A stretch of 64,000 bases of DNA from Rossellomorea orangium (GCF_019334305.1 NZ_JAHWGH010000002.1:1-64000); one strand, 5' to 3'. Positions 44,825 through 54,075 are shown, counted from the stretch's first letter. Numbers and translations: made by a program. The notes: a model not told the origin generated them from the sequence alone.

Positions 44825-44827
44825 CTG

Positions 44828-46144
44828 TTAGAACGCCTCCAATTCTTCCAGCGGGACCCTTATCCAGTTTCCACTAAGCTTATAGTACCAGGAAGGTTCG
44901 AATAGTAAGAACTTCTTGTTGGATTCATTTGTATCCCTGGTCATCTTATATCCGACGACAATATCCTCTACGTCTTCCAGTTCTTTCGAGCTGTTCTTCA
45001 ACGCATACAGGACAGAGGCACCGGAAGGAAGCTGCACGTCTCTGATTGCATTTTTCGACACCATGTCCAGTGTAAAGTACGGTCTTTCATACTTGCTGAT
45101 GGAATTCGTTCCCCACTCTTGAATGACCTCGGCCATATGATTCTCGTTAAAGACCGGATGGTTTTCCATGAACAATCTGTAGACAACCTTATTTTCAACG
45201 GTGCTGCTGGAAAAGTAATGATAATCATCCGTCCACCCACCATGATCATTCACAAATTCCATGCTTTTTTGCAAGAGAGATGCTGGAGCGATGGCGGAAT
45301 CGCTATCGACAGATAAATTGATATACGAAAGAGTGCTGTATTCTTCATCCGTCTTCATGAAGCTTGGTATATTGATAAAGGTATTCTTTTTGACTTCCAC
45401 GTTGTTGGGGTCACTGAATAGTGCTTTCTTAAAATCTTCCAACGATAGAGTATCAGCGTAGAATCGATAGCTCTTATAGTCTTTCGGATACTTTGGAAGA
45501 AAGATATTTTTGTTGGAATTCAGGGGCTGCTCTATATATTCATCATAAGAAGCAACCTTTTTCAAGAACATTTTCTCGAATTTTTGTAAGCTTTCCACAT
45601 TCACCCGGCATTCATAAAAATATTTCTTACCGGAATCAAGGGAAGCAAAATAGATGGTTCCTGCATCCGAGTTCACCGTGTTCAAATCAATGACGATTCG
45701 ATCGAACGAGGCCGTCGGAATATTTTTATCTTCGAAATGGATGACGCGGCTATAGACGGAAAATGGCACATTATCAGGAAATACAATCTCGACTTTCTTT
45801 TCACCCTGAGTGATGGCTTTCATCTCGTCTTTCGTATATTGATTTGAGTAGTCTTTCAAATCAAACAGTGTCCAACTGCTCAAACCTTTTATCACATTGT
45901 CCATTGCTTCTCCGTCAAGCGTCCCGACCGTCTTATTGCCTGCATGATAAAAAAGCTCGTATGGCTTGATCAATACCTTTGAAAGATTAGGCTCCTTCAT
46001 CTTTTCTCCTACTGATACGTCAAAGGTTTCATTGCTGTCGATTGTGTCATATCCCGGTTGATATGTCCAAAGGTTAAAGGTCAGGAAGATACTGATGCAA
46101 ACAAGTAAGGTTAATATAATCGATTTTATTTTTTCGTATTTCAT
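44828..46144 (-). CDS. walH: WalH, regulator of WalK
   Basis: A 438-aa single-pass protein with an N-terminal membrane helix (KIKSIILTLLVCISIFLTFN) and a large extracytoplasmic YycH region. It works with WalI on WalK. ATG 46144 overlaps the walK stop (TCATGA), with GAGGAT upstream; a TTG six bases before is less likely. Confidence 0.92.
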   Translation of the reverse strand: MKYEKIKSIILTLLVCISIFLTFNLWTYQPGYDTIDSNETFDVSVGEKMKEPNLSKVLIKPYELFYHAGNKTVGTLDGEAMDNVIKGLSSWTLFDLKDYSNQYTKDEMKAITQGEKKVEIVFPDNVPFSVYSRVIHFEDKNIPTASFDRIVIDLNTVNSDAGTIYFASLDSGKKYFYECRVNVESLQKFEKMFLKKVASYDEYIEQPLNSNKNIFLPKYPKDYKSYRFYADTLSLEDFKKALFSDPNNVEVKKNTFINIPSFMKTDEEYSTLSYINLSVDSDSAIAPASLLQKSMEFVNDHGGWTDDYHYFSSSTVENKVVYRLFMENHPVFNENHMAEVIQEWGTNSISKYERPYFTLDMVSKNAIRDVQLPSGASVLYALKNSSKELEDVEDIVVGYKMTRDTNESNKKFLLFEPSWYYKLSGNWIRVPLEELEAF

Positions 46145-47967
46145 GACCAATCATCCTCTTGTCCGACGTCATATGGGAGAGTAAAGATGATCGTTGTACC
46201 TTTCCCTTCCTTACTTGTCGCCCATACGTCACCGCCGTGTGCTGAAATCATTTCTTTCGCAATAGCAAGACCGAGACCCGTACCACCCATTTGTCTTGTT
46301 CTAGCTTTATCGACACGGTAGAAACGCTCAAAGATTTTCTCCAGATTTTCCTTTGGAATTCCTAACCCTTGATCTGATACGCTGATTTCAATATAACCAT
46401 CTTTTTCTTTCACTTTGAATGTAATCGTTCCACCCTCAGGTGAATATTTCAATGCATTGGAAATAATATTGTCCAACACCTGGGTGATTTTATCCTGATC
46501 CACTTCTACGAATAATGCCTTGTCCGGTAGGTAGCGCTCGAAGGTCACATTGATGTTTTTCGTCATTTCAAAACGATCGATGATTTTATGGAAGAATAGA
46601 ATAAAGTCGACCCAGTCTTTATTGAATCGATAGTCTTTGCTATCCATTTTAGAGAGTTGTAGAAGATCATTGACCAGCCTGATCATTCTTTCCGTTTCAT
46701 TTTGCGTTACATCCAAGAATTGAGGGGCAATTGTTTCATCCTGCCAGGCACCTTCTGCCAATGCCTCGAGATAACTTCTCATCGTCGTCAGCGGCGTTCT
46801 GAGCTCATGGGATACATTGGCTACGAATTCCCTTCGCTCAAGGTCGATTTTCTCCTGTTCCGTGATGTCATGTAAAACGGCAATCAGACCGTTCACAAAT
46901 CCAGTCTCTTTTTGAATGATAGAGAAATTAGCCCTCAGGATATAGGGTTTATCCTTTGTGCTGTAATCTAAAATGATGGACTCCTGCTCATTGGACAAGT
47001 CATCGAACGTATACTCCTCATCCAATCCCAACAGTGAAATGATCGGTTGGGAAACGACTGTTTCACGTGAAACATTCAGCATGCTTGCCGCGGGATCATT
47101 AATAAGGATGACCCTTCCTTTTCGATCGGTGGCAATAACCCCATCGGTCATATAGGAAAGAACGGATGATAGCTTTCTTCGTTCACCTTCTGTCGTAGCC
47201 TGCGCTTCCTGGAGGCGCTTTGTCAGATTATTGAACGTGATGGCCAGTTGACCGATTTCATCATACCCATACACTTTAACCTTTCTGGAGAAGTTCCCTT
47301 TCGCCATGGCCAGTGCCTGTTTTCGCATATCGGATATCGGCCGGGTGACGGTTTGAGCGAGTAAAACCCCCAGGATAGCCGTGATGACGAGTGCGATGAT
47401 GGTCCCGTTGGTGAAGATTTTATTAATATCGTTCATTTGATCATATACCCGCTCGATTTCACCAACGATATAGATGGCCCCGATCACTTCATTATTGGAT
47501 TCGATCGGTTTCGCATGGACCCAGATTCGGTCATGTGTCCGGTCGTCAAGGTACGTATTTTCAGAAGTAACACCGAGTGCAAGGACCCTTTTTATATCTT
47601 TATCAGACGTCACCCTGTTGACAAGCTTTTGATTATTCGGATCAGAAGTACCGATGATCCGCTTTCGATTATCGATGACCCTGATTTCGGCAATATCTGA
47701 ATTCTTGCTGCTGTCTTCTAATATTCTTCTAATGTCTTCTTCCTGTGTGGGATCATCGTCCTCACGCTCTTTGATCATTTCTTCCTTGATGGTGTATTCT
47801 AATAATTCCACTCGATTCGTAATGGAAGATTGGAAGTTTTCCACCAGCTTCTGCTCAAGTTCCCTCACGAAATAAACCCCGATGATTTGCATAGCGAGAA
47901 GGATGAGCAGAACGTATATCAGAACAAATTTCAAATGAATCGAACGGGTTAAACCAACTTTCTTCAT
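46141..47967 (-). CDS. walK: essential cell-wall sensor histidine kinase WalK
   Basis: A 608-aa kinase in the standard WalK order: transmembrane helix (14-34), extracellular PAS-like domain, second helix (about 185-205), HAMP, cytosolic PAS (about 265-370), HisKA with His387 in NVSHELRTPLTTM, and HATPase_c with DQGLGIPKENLEKIF and TGLGLAIAKEM. It controls peptidoglycan hydrolase genes through WalR. The length is normal. It is six bases downstream of walR. Confidence 0.96.
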   Translation of the reverse strand: MKKVGLTRSIHLKFVLIYVLLILLAMQIIGVYFVRELEQKLVENFQSSITNRVELLEYTIKEEMIKEREDDDPTQEEDIRRILEDSSKNSDIAEIRVIDNRKRIIGTSDPNNQKLVNRVTSDKDIKRVLALGVTSENTYLDDRTHDRIWVHAKPIESNNEVIGAIYIVGEIERVYDQMNDINKIFTNGTIIALVITAILGVLLAQTVTRPISDMRKQALAMAKGNFSRKVKVYGYDEIGQLAITFNNLTKRLQEAQATTEGERRKLSSVLSYMTDGVIATDRKGRVILINDPAASMLNVSRETVVSQPIISLLGLDEEYTFDDLSNEQESIILDYSTKDKPYILRANFSIIQKETGFVNGLIAVLHDITEQEKIDLERREFVANVSHELRTPLTTMRSYLEALAEGAWQDETIAPQFLDVTQNETERMIRLVNDLLQLSKMDSKDYRFNKDWVDFILFFHKIIDRFEMTKNINVTFERYLPDKALFVEVDQDKITQVLDNIISNALKYSPEGGTITFKVKEKDGYIEISVSDQGLGIPKENLEKIFERFYRVDKARTRQMGGTGLGLAIAKEMISAHGGDVWATSKEGKGTTIIFTLPYDVGQEDDWS

Positions 47968-47973
47968 TCCATA

Positions 47974-48681
47974 TTACTCCTGTTCAGGATTTCGTAAGTA
48001 ATAACCGACTCCTCTACGTGTTACGATCCAGGTAGGGTGACTTGGATTATCTTCAATTTTCTCACGGAGACGTCTCACGGTCACATCGACGGTACGCACA
48101 TCCCCATAGTAATCATATCCCCAGACCGTCTGAAGCAAATGCTCCCGGGTCATGACTTGTCCGATATGTTTTGCTAAATAGTGAAGAAGCTCGAACTCAC
48201 GGTGCGTCAGTTCAATCGTTTCTCCCCTTTTTGATACAACGTATGCATCGGGATGAATCGTTAAGGAGCCGACGGTGATTTCATTATTCTCATCTTCAAC
48301 ATTTTGCTGTGCTCCATGCTGATGGCGTCGCAGGTTCGCTTTCACCCTTGCAATCAATTCCCGTGTACTGAAAGGCTTTGTCACATAATCATCCGCTCCG
48401 AGCTCAAGACCCAATACTTTGTCGATTTCAGAGTCTTTCGCCGTCAGCATGATGATCGGCATTTCATACTTCTTCCTGATTTCACGGCACACTTCCATCC
48501 CATCGCGATTTGGAAGCATAATATCAAGAAGGACAAGATCCGGCTTGATTTCCTCTGCCATCTTGACGGCTTCATCCCCATCATACGCGCAGTGAACCTC
48601 ATATCCTTCTTTTTTCAAATTAAACTGTAATATATCTGCAATTGGTTTCTCATCGTCAACGACTAATATTTTCTTTTCCAT
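47974..48681 (-). CDS. walR: essential response regulator WalR
   Basis: A 235-aa OmpR-type regulator with [20 protein letters not shown], phospho-acceptor Asp53 ([13 protein letters not shown]) and a C-terminal winged helix ([31 protein letters not shown]). It activates wall hydrolase genes under WalK control. RBS AAAGGAG. First gene of the walRKHIJ operon. Confidence 0.97.
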   Translation of the reverse strand: MEKKILVVDDEKPIADILQFNLKKEGYEVHCAYDGDEAVKMAEEIKPDLVLLDIMLPNRDGMEVCREIRKKYEMPIIMLTAKDSEIDKVLGLELGADDYVTKPFSTRELIARVKANLRRHQHGAQQNVEDENNEITVGSLTIHPDAYVVSKRGETIELTHREFELLHYLAKHIGQVMTREHLLQTVWGYDYYGDVRTVDVTVRRLREKIEDNPSHPTWIVTRRGVGYYLRNPEQE

Positions 48682-48837
48682 ATCGTTTGATCTCCTTTAG
48701 AAAAAAGTAATGTATCATATAAAGTTGTGATTAGTATAGGATTCTTCCTTTAAATTTATCACTTTCTCCATATTAATTCATCTTTAACTCTATCATACCC
48801 TTTATTCCCATGCTTGTTGACTACAATCTAAATATAA

Positions 48838-48877
48838 CAAAGGGGACTGACAAATAAAATGATTGTGTCAGTCCCTT
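48838..48877 (-). terminator. terminator after the M23 peptidase gene
   Basis: Minus strand GGGACTGACA and TGTCAGTCCC pair around a 14-base loop and lead to CTTTGTTAT, soon after the peptidase stop codon. Confidence 0.75.
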
Positions 48878-48897
48878 GCTTGATATCCTCTATATCA

Positions 48898-50376
48898 TTA
48901 TAGTACATCCAATGGATTAATCAGCGATCCGTTCTTGTATACCTCTATATGAAGGTGAACACCCGTTGCTTCACCTGTTTCTCCCATAATTCCAAGTTTT
49001 TGTCCTCTCTCGACCGTTTGACCGGCAGAAACAGAAATGGAATTCAGATGGGCATAGATGGTCTTATAACCATTCCCATGATCGATGACGACTTTATTTC
49101 CATAACCACCATCATCCCATCCGGCTGAAACGACTCTTCCGTTATCAACGGATTTAATGGTGCGGTCACTTGGACGTGCGATGTCGATCCCTTTATGCAT
49201 TTTCCCCCAGCGAGGTCCCTGCTTGGAAGAAATGTAACCGCCATTCGTCGGCCATGCAAAACTTCCAGAACCCCTGGACGGAGTGGCTTTTGTTCCTTTA
49301 ATCAGGATGTATTTCACTGGATCTTTCAGTTTTTTCTCTTCTTTAACATTTTTATCGGTTTGAGAACCGTTTACCTCTGTCGTTTCAAACGTAACGGATT
49401 TCTCTCCATCTTGACCTTCCTGCTTCACTTTCGTATCGCCTTTATTCATTGAAGAGTCTTCCTTGACTTCTTTTTCGTAGGCGATTTTTTCAATTTTATT
49501 GGCTTCCTTCTTAACGAGAACATGAACAAGAGGCTCATACACAGTTACATTTACCTCTGTACCTACTTTCAAAGCACCGTCCTCTTTCAAATCTTCATTT
49601 AACTCCAGCAATTTACCTGTCGTTATAGAATGATCTGCAGCAATCGTGCTCAACGCATCGCCTTCCTGGACTTTATACTTCTTCTCTTCCGCTGTTCCTT
49701 TTTTAAGAAGCTCAGCAGCTTCCTTCGGAGACTTTAACTCTTCCGGCTTCACTTGTGCCTTCTTCGTTTCCACACTCTCTTTAAATGAAACATCCAACAA
49801 ACGGGTTTCATTTTCTTTCAATGCGGGTAAAGAAGTAGATGTAGAATCCTTTGTGCGATCTTCATATTCATTAAGCTCTTCTTCAGAAACATAATTAAGC
49901 TTAAACGATTTTAGCGCTTCTTCAGCCGCCTTTTCGTCCTTTACATAAGCAACTGGTTTATCGTTGACAACCAAAGCAAACGCATTCGCTTCAATTGATA
50001 CAGATGAATTTAAACTTTCGATGACTTGCTGATTATTGGTTTTAACCGTTTCGAATACATTCTCAGGTATGTATGTTATGTCTTGATTAAAATCAACCTG
50101 ATAATCACTGTACTCCTTCTGTGCCTTCTCAAGCTTCTCTTCTAAAACGTCCTTCACCTGTTCCTCATTTGTAACAGCCCCTACATACTCATCACCCATG
50201 TACACATGATAGATGGTTTGCAAGTCGTTTTCGGACCCGTTAGACGCCGTCGCTGAAGAAAACGTTAAGGTGGAAAGTGCGAGTGTCGTTATTCCCACTC
50301 GTTTCACAAATTGATTTGATCTATGTCGAATATTAAGTTTTTCTAAAAAGGGTGATAACTTCTTTCCAAAACTCAT
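48898..50376 (-). CDS. exported M23-family peptidoglycan endopeptidase with LysM and G5 domains
   Basis: A 492-aa exported protein. A basic N-terminus and a signal or anchor helix span about 27-46. Helical/PepSY-like repeats (50-215) follow, then a LysM motif (about 235-280, KYKVQEGDALSTIAADHSIT), a G5-like domain (about 283-365) and the C-terminal M23 domain with metal ligands in HKGIDIARPSD and GVHLHIEV. It should cleave peptide cross-links in the wall. It lies just upstream of walR on the same strand and is a plausible WalR target, but that is an inference. RBS GGAGG. Confidence 0.9.
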   Translation of the reverse strand: MSFGKKLSPFLEKLNIRHRSNQFVKRVGITTLALSTLTFSSATASNGSENDLQTIYHVYMGDEYVGAVTNEEQVKDVLEEKLEKAQKEYSDYQVDFNQDITYIPENVFETVKTNNQQVIESLNSSVSIEANAFALVVNDKPVAYVKDEKAAEEALKSFKLNYVSEEELNEYEDRTKDSTSTSLPALKENETRLLDVSFKESVETKKAQVKPEELKSPKEAAELLKKGTAEEKKYKVQEGDALSTIAADHSITTGKLLELNEDLKEDGALKVGTEVNVTVYEPLVHVLVKKEANKIEKIAYEKEVKEDSSMNKGDTKVKQEGQDGEKSVTFETTEVNGSQTDKNVKEEKKLKDPVKYILIKGTKATPSRGSGSFAWPTNGGYISSKQGPRWGKMHKGIDIARPSDRTIKSVDNGRVVSAGWDDGGYGNKVVIDHGNGYKTIYAHLNSISVSAGQTVERGQKLGIMGETGEATGVHLHIEVYKNGSLINPLDVL

Positions 50377-50406
50377 TGACTTGCCTCCTATAAACTAAAG
50401 CAAAAA

Positions 50407-50530
50407 TCCCGGTTAACGGTAGTTCATTATGCCTAATTTAGTCAAATTCTATAAAATTCGTACTTTACTAATTTACCATAATTCGACGAAAACCGGGACG
50501 CAGAATGATGATTGTAATATAACTGTATAA
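50407..50530 (-). promoter_or_regulatory. structured leader and possible WalR-like site upstream of the M23 gene
   Basis: TCCCGGTT (50407-50414) and AACCGGGA (50491-50498) form an eight-base inverted repeat enclosing about 76 AT-rich bases, followed on the minus strand by TTTTTG before the RBS. This is a possible attenuator-like leader. Further upstream TGTAAT-ataac-TGTATA (50513-50529, plus orientation) differs by one base from the WalR consensus TGTWAH-N5-TGTWAH. Confidence 0.4.
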
Positions 50531-50679
50531 TTTGTCAGTTCATATCCTTTTCGTTTATAGCGAAAGATCCTTGTCATAGTGGGAATCAAATGGGTCAAAA
50601 GGTGGATTTGTCATTGAAATAGTGCTGGTAATAATTAGAGGAAAGTGGGGGTGAATGTTACATAAGTGTTACAGAACAT

Positions 50680-50723
50680 AATAAAAAAGTACTACGAGAG
50701 TCAAAGTCGTCGCAGTACTTTTT
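50680..50723 (-). terminator. terminator of the tRNA cluster
   Basis: On the minus strand AAAAAGTACT...ACGAC pairs with TCGT...AGTACTTTTTT directly after tRNA-Phe. Confidence 0.85.
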
Positions 50724-50729
50724 GTAAGA

Positions 50730-50802
50730 TGGCTCAGGACGGAATCGAACCGCCGACACATGGATTTTCAGTCCATTGCTCTACCAACTGAGCTACTGAG
50801 CC
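50730..50802 (-). tRNA. tRNA-Phe (GAA)
   Basis: Minus-strand cloverleaf: acceptor GGCTCAG, D-arm AGCTCAGTTGGTAGAGC, anticodon loop ACTGAAAATC with GAA, T-arm GGCGGTTCGATTCCGTC, discriminator A. CCA is not encoded. Confidence 0.97.
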
Positions 50803-50840
50803 GTATATATGTATTCGCCCATTATCAAAATGAAAAATGG

Positions 50841-50914
50841 CGGTCCGGACGGGACTCGAACCCGCGACCTCCTGCGTGACAGGCAGGCATTCTAACCAAC
50901 TGAACTACCGGACC
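50841..50914 (-). tRNA. tRNA-Asp (GTC)
   Basis: Minus-strand cloverleaf with acceptor GGTCCGG/CCGGACC, anticodon loop CCTGTCACG with GTC, T-loop GGGTTCGAGTCCC and discriminator G, as typical for tRNA-Asp. Confidence 0.97.
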
Positions 50915-50919
50915 AAAGT

Positions 50920-51055
50920 TTTTTCGCGTTAGCGAAAATAACTATCCTTACATGCGTTAGCAAAATAGGTTTCATTAATTTGACGATAGTCAAAATAACT
51001 TTCATTACTTTGCGTTAGCGAGAATAACTATCCTTACCTTGCTTATGCAAAGAAA
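50920..51055. repeat. tandem ~28-bp hairpin repeats between tRNA-Asp and tRNA-Glu
   Basis: About four and a half tandem units start near 50925, 50952, 50980, 51009 and 51038 (spacing 27-29). The best pair share GCGTTAGCG then AATAACTATCCTTAC. Each unit has a small stem with a four-base loop whose arms differ but still pair: TTCGC-gtta-GCGAA, TGC-gtta-GCA, TTTGAC-gata-GTCAAA, TTGC-ttat-GCAA. Confidence 0.75.
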
Positions 51056-51118
51056 ATGTATTTTACTCCCCATAGATGATCTGCTAAGCCAGCAATCTTT
51101 CAATTAGGAAATAAAATA

Positions 51119-51190
51119 TGACCCATACGGGATTCGAACCCGTGTTACCGCCGTGAAAGGGCGGTGTCTTAACCGCTTGACCAATGGGCC
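51119..51190 (-). tRNA. tRNA-Glu (TTC)
   Basis: Minus-strand cloverleaf with acceptor GGCCCAT/ATGGGTC, anticodon loop CCTTTCACG with TTC, T-loop GGGTTCGAATCCC and discriminator A. Confidence 0.97.
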
Positions 51191-51203
51191 ATGACAAGAA
51201 AAA

Positions 51204-51279
51204 TGGTGAGCCATGAAGGACTCGAACCTTCGACCCTCTGATTAAAAGTCAGATGCTCTACCAACTGAGCTAATGGCTC
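51204..51279 (-). tRNA. tRNA-Lys (TTT)
   Basis: Minus-strand cloverleaf with acceptor GAGCCAT/ATGGCTC, anticodon loop ACTTTTAAT with TTT, T-loop AGGTTCGAGTCCT and an encoded CCA end. Confidence 0.97.
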
Positions 51280-51521
51280 TCTAAGTATATATAAACACGA
51301 CTCGAAGGCTTGATCAAAGCCTCTTTCGTGACAACGAAATTAATATTATCACAGTATGATTGTCGAGGGCAACAGTTTTTTTGGTTTTTTGTCGAAAATT
51401 ATTTCTCGGGGAATAATTTGGTCAATAATGGCTAATAGGGGAAATGATTTTCACTAAAATGGACGCCCACCACACAAAAAAGACCCGCCACCAAAGCAGC
51501 AGATCTCCATCCTAAACAATA

Positions 51522-51935
51522 TCAATAAGTCAAACTAGCCGCCACAACCAATCCCACGACAATCGACGCTGAGAACAGGCTAAATCCTATGGCGATGTTT
51601 CCTTCTTCCACTTTCTTAGCAAGGCTTGTGCGTGGAGTCAGAACAAATTCGATGATCCAGTAGGCAATGACTTGGGTCGCGATTCCGATCAAGCCCCAAA
51701 TAAACGCATCAAGTAAATTAAGGCTGTTCGCCCATACGGTGTAGATGACGATCGCGAGCCCGATGGCTTTTCCCCATAGTTTCAAGGCTACCGCAATGTT
51801 TCCTTCTTTAATTAACTTCGCTTCTGAGAATTTTGTGGTGAAGGCGAAGACAGTGACACCGAGGATCATTAGTCCAAGGCCTGTTCCGACGTGGGCCAGA
51901 AAGCTGAGTAGGGCTTCACTTGTTATGATTTGCAT
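51522..51935 (-). CDS. DUF350-family membrane protein
   Basis: A 137-aa protein with four hydrophobic helices in two related halves (VGTGLGLMILGVTVFAFTTK with EGNIAVALKLWGKAIGLAIV, then ATQVIAYWIIEFVL with EGNIAIGFSLFSASIVVGLV), the DUF350 pattern also seen in E. coli YjfL. It is the last gene of an operon with the ATP-grasp ligase, 15 bases downstream of it. DUF350 proteins are recurrently linked to such ligases in comparative work (Iyer, Aravind and colleagues on amidoligases); function unknown. Confidence 0.85.
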   Translation of the reverse strand: MQIITSEALLSFLAHVGTGLGLMILGVTVFAFTTKFSEAKLIKEGNIAVALKLWGKAIGLAIVIYTVWANSLNLLDAFIWGLIGIATQVIAYWIIEFVLTPRTSLAKKVEEGNIAIGFSLFSASIVVGLVVAASLTY

Positions 51936-51950
51936 GTGTTTCTCTCCTTT

Positions 51951-53183
51951 TTATTTCTCCTGTATTCCTACAGACAGAAAGTATGATTCGTTATCAGTGA
52001 TGGCGTTTCCGGCTCTAATCCCAATGGCGCCGGGATTGCCGTTGATGATGAAGCTTCCCACCATCAGGCTTGCTTCCTTTTCCCCTTCATCTGTTGTGAT
52101 CACCGCGACAGGAAGGGGGCAGAATTGTTGATAGACAGGCAGCGTCTGTTTATACGTTTCATTTTTGTCTTCAAGTAACACCTTTCCTGACGCTTCCAGG
52201 ATCTTGACTGTATCTCCTTCACGGCCGAATGCCGGTTTTTGTACGTACGTCATCCCGCTTTTCTCGAACGTTTCAGAGTCCAGATAGGTTGGAAGGAGGT
52301 AGCGGTCAATCCATTGATGTTCTTCTTCCGTGAAAAAGGTGCTTCCTTCTTCATGAAGTCCCCAGATGAGTGCCTGCACCCCTTTTGACTGCAGCAAAAA
52401 GGCCGATGGTGGGTTCAAGACAGCCAGCTTGTTGTCCAAAACCAATTGCATCAGTTCCTGTCCGACTTTTTCTTTTGTCAGTGGATCCTGATCGTCAACG
52501 AGATGCTCAATGGGATAGGTTTGCCGGTATAGGACATCGATTCGCTCCCCACCCGGTGTGAATAGTCCCTCGTCCCGTATTTGCAGCTGATCGAGGCTGA
52601 CATATTCTGAAGGGACGTCGGCAAGCTTCTGGATATACTTTGTAGTGAGGTGATCTTCTTCATGATCGGCATGGGACGTAAAGACGATCTTTGCGTCGCC
52701 CTCCCTTTGAAGGGACTGCCAGGAAGATAAGAGACCGCGTTTCAATTCTTTGGATAACTGTTCTCCCATACCTGCATTCGGATTGGTGCAATCGAAATAC
52801 TCACAGACCTTTTCATTTACATGATAAAGCTCTTTAATGAAAGTAGGCGTATCACTATTAAATTCTAATAGTTTTATATCTCCATTTGATACGACGAAAT
52901 CAAATCTCCCAATGATACATTCTTGAGGTATGGACTTACATTTTATATATGAGAGGGATTCTTCAGGATATCCCAGTTCGAGAAGGGTTTCATCATCCAG
53001 CTCCCGAAGGAGATCTGCCGTTTTGTCAAAAATGGCGTACACACGCTTTGATGCTTCTTGTATGGCCAAAATGGTATCATGCGATGTCTGATGGATATCC
53101 AATAAAGCGTATTCTAAGTCATATAAATCATGCCAGAAATCAGGAATATCTTTATAGAATTCTCTTCTTTTATCACGGTGCAT
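51951..53183 (-). CDS. glutathionylspermidine-synthase-like ATP-grasp amidoligase
   Basis: A 410-aa protein of the GSP_synth family (C-terminal ATP-grasp part of glutathionylspermidine synthase; E. coli YjfC/YgiC type). Conserved stretches are CIIGRFDFVV, IKLLEFNSDTPT (substrate/ATP carboxylates), NPPSAFLLQSKGVQALIW, and YVQKPAFGREGDTV (ATP-grasp Lys and Gly loop). It lacks the amidase half, so it should only form amide bonds, using a peptide or protein carboxylate and an amine. It is two bases downstream of the lipoprotein gene. The acceptor and amine are unknown. Confidence 0.9.
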   Translation of the reverse strand: MHRDKRREFYKDIPDFWHDLYDLEYALLDIHQTSHDTILAIQEASKRVYAIFDKTADLLRELDDETLLELGYPEESLSYIKCKSIPQECIIGRFDFVVSNGDIKLLEFNSDTPTFIKELYHVNEKVCEYFDCTNPNAGMGEQLSKELKRGLLSSWQSLQREGDAKIVFTSHADHEEDHLTTKYIQKLADVPSEYVSLDQLQIRDEGLFTPGGERIDVLYRQTYPIEHLVDDQDPLTKEKVGQELMQLVLDNKLAVLNPPSAFLLQSKGVQALIWGLHEEGSTFFTEEEHQWIDRYLLPTYLDSETFEKSGMTYVQKPAFGREGDTVKILEASGKVLLEDKNETYKQTLPVYQQFCPLPVAVITTDEGEKEASLMVGSFIINGNPGAIGIRAGNAITDNESYFLSVGIQEK

Positions 53184-53185
53184 AT

Positions 53186-53494
53186 TTACCCTCCAAATCC
53201 ACCTTTAGAGCCGCTTCCTATACCTGATTTATAGCTCTTTGAGTAGGATTTATAGCTTGGTGAGCTTTTCAGCCCGGATTTATTTTTATAATACTTTCCT
53301 CCATAGAAATAGTGGCCGTAATGGGAGGATCGATCATCATCGCAGTAATAAGTCCCGCTCTCATCATCCCAATCCCAATCGTCACAGTCTACGTCCGTCG
53401 GTTCCGGCGGGAGGTCCTGGTTCCCACAGCCGCTGACAGATATCGCCATGACAGAGGCGGCCACTCCCGCCATCATTTTTTTCGTTTTGTTCAT
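53186..53494 (-). CDS. small Gly/Ser/Lys-rich lipoprotein of the amidoligase operon
   Basis: A 102-aa lipoprotein: signal peptide with lipobox VSGC (Cys23). An acidic, aromatic, cysteine-containing stretch (about 33-60, CDDWDWDDESGTYYCDD) with one cysteine pair follows, then a Tyr/Ser/Lys/Gly-rich tail ending GSGSKGGFGG. It overlaps the upstream gene by four bases (ATGA) and lies three bases before the ligase gene, so translation is tightly coupled. It occupies the place of the small YgiB/YjfM-like lipoprotein found in comparable loci. It may be the surface substrate of the ligase (inference). Confidence 0.72.
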   Translation of the reverse strand: MNKTKKMMAGVAASVMAISVSGCGNQDLPPEPTDVDCDDWDWDDESGTYYCDDDRSSHYGHYFYGGKYYKNKSGLKSSPSYKSYSKSYKSGIGSGSKGGFGG

Positions 53495-53955
53495 TTTCTT
53501 TCCTCCTCCAGCTTATATCCCGTTGCCTTTACATATAGTAGATACACATAGCGATCCTCATCTATCTCAGCAGAGTCGCGTTCCCATTCGACTCCGTCTA
53601 AATAATAATAAACGGAACCGATGACGCTTAGAATATCAAGATGAAAATCATGATGTTCTATTTTTAGGATGGGATTATTTTTCCGTTGATTGAGCTCACG
53701 AATTTCAAGTACCAATCGTTCCGGTGGAAATAAAGGGTCATTCAGAGGTTCTTCCTCATAGGTTTCCACATAAATGACGAATACGTTGCCTTCTATGGAA
53801 GAAGAAAGCTGTCGATAGGTGACCCCTTCCTTCACAAAGAACTCACATTCCCTTCTTGCGAGAATCTGTTCAAGCTCTATATCGGGGTAGTGATAAATGG
53901 GCTCGAAGGTGTCGTTTCCTTTTCTCAATCGATATTCTAATATCGGTTCTTTCAT
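53491..53955 (-). CDS. hypothetical protein of the amidoligase operon
   Basis: A 154-aa mainly beta-sheet protein (EYRLRKGNDTFEPIYHYPDI, VFVIYVETYEEEPLND, SVIGSVYYYLDGVEWERDSA). No signal peptide or membrane segment, so presumably cytosolic. It is the first gene of the four-gene operon and overlaps the lipoprotein gene by four bases. Position and fold suggest an analogue of the YjfK/DUF4178-type proteins that accompany these ligases, but I cannot confirm homology. Confidence 0.7.
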   Translation of the reverse strand: MKEPILEYRLRKGNDTFEPIYHYPDIELEQILARRECEFFVKEGVTYRQLSSSIEGNVFVIYVETYEEEPLNDPLFPPERLVLEIRELNQRKNNPILKIEHHDFHLDILSVIGSVYYYLDGVEWERDSAEIDEDRYVYLLYVKATGYKLEEERK

Positions 53956-54075
53956 TTCGTGGCAGCCTCCTACAATGATTTCTTTAAACTATACGAACCA
54001 GTAATGAAAAGGTTTCATTTTCCAGAAGTTCATTGGTATGATTGAACTATGATTTTTTAAAAAAGGAGGGTATGT

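Noticed and set aside
50377-50500. c-di-AMP (ydaO-type) riboswitch before the M23 gene
   Set aside because: The leader lacks the conserved ydaO motifs; only a long-range stem is present.
50920-51055. CRISPR array
   Set aside because: Units are direct tandem copies with no unique spacers; they lie inside a tRNA cluster.
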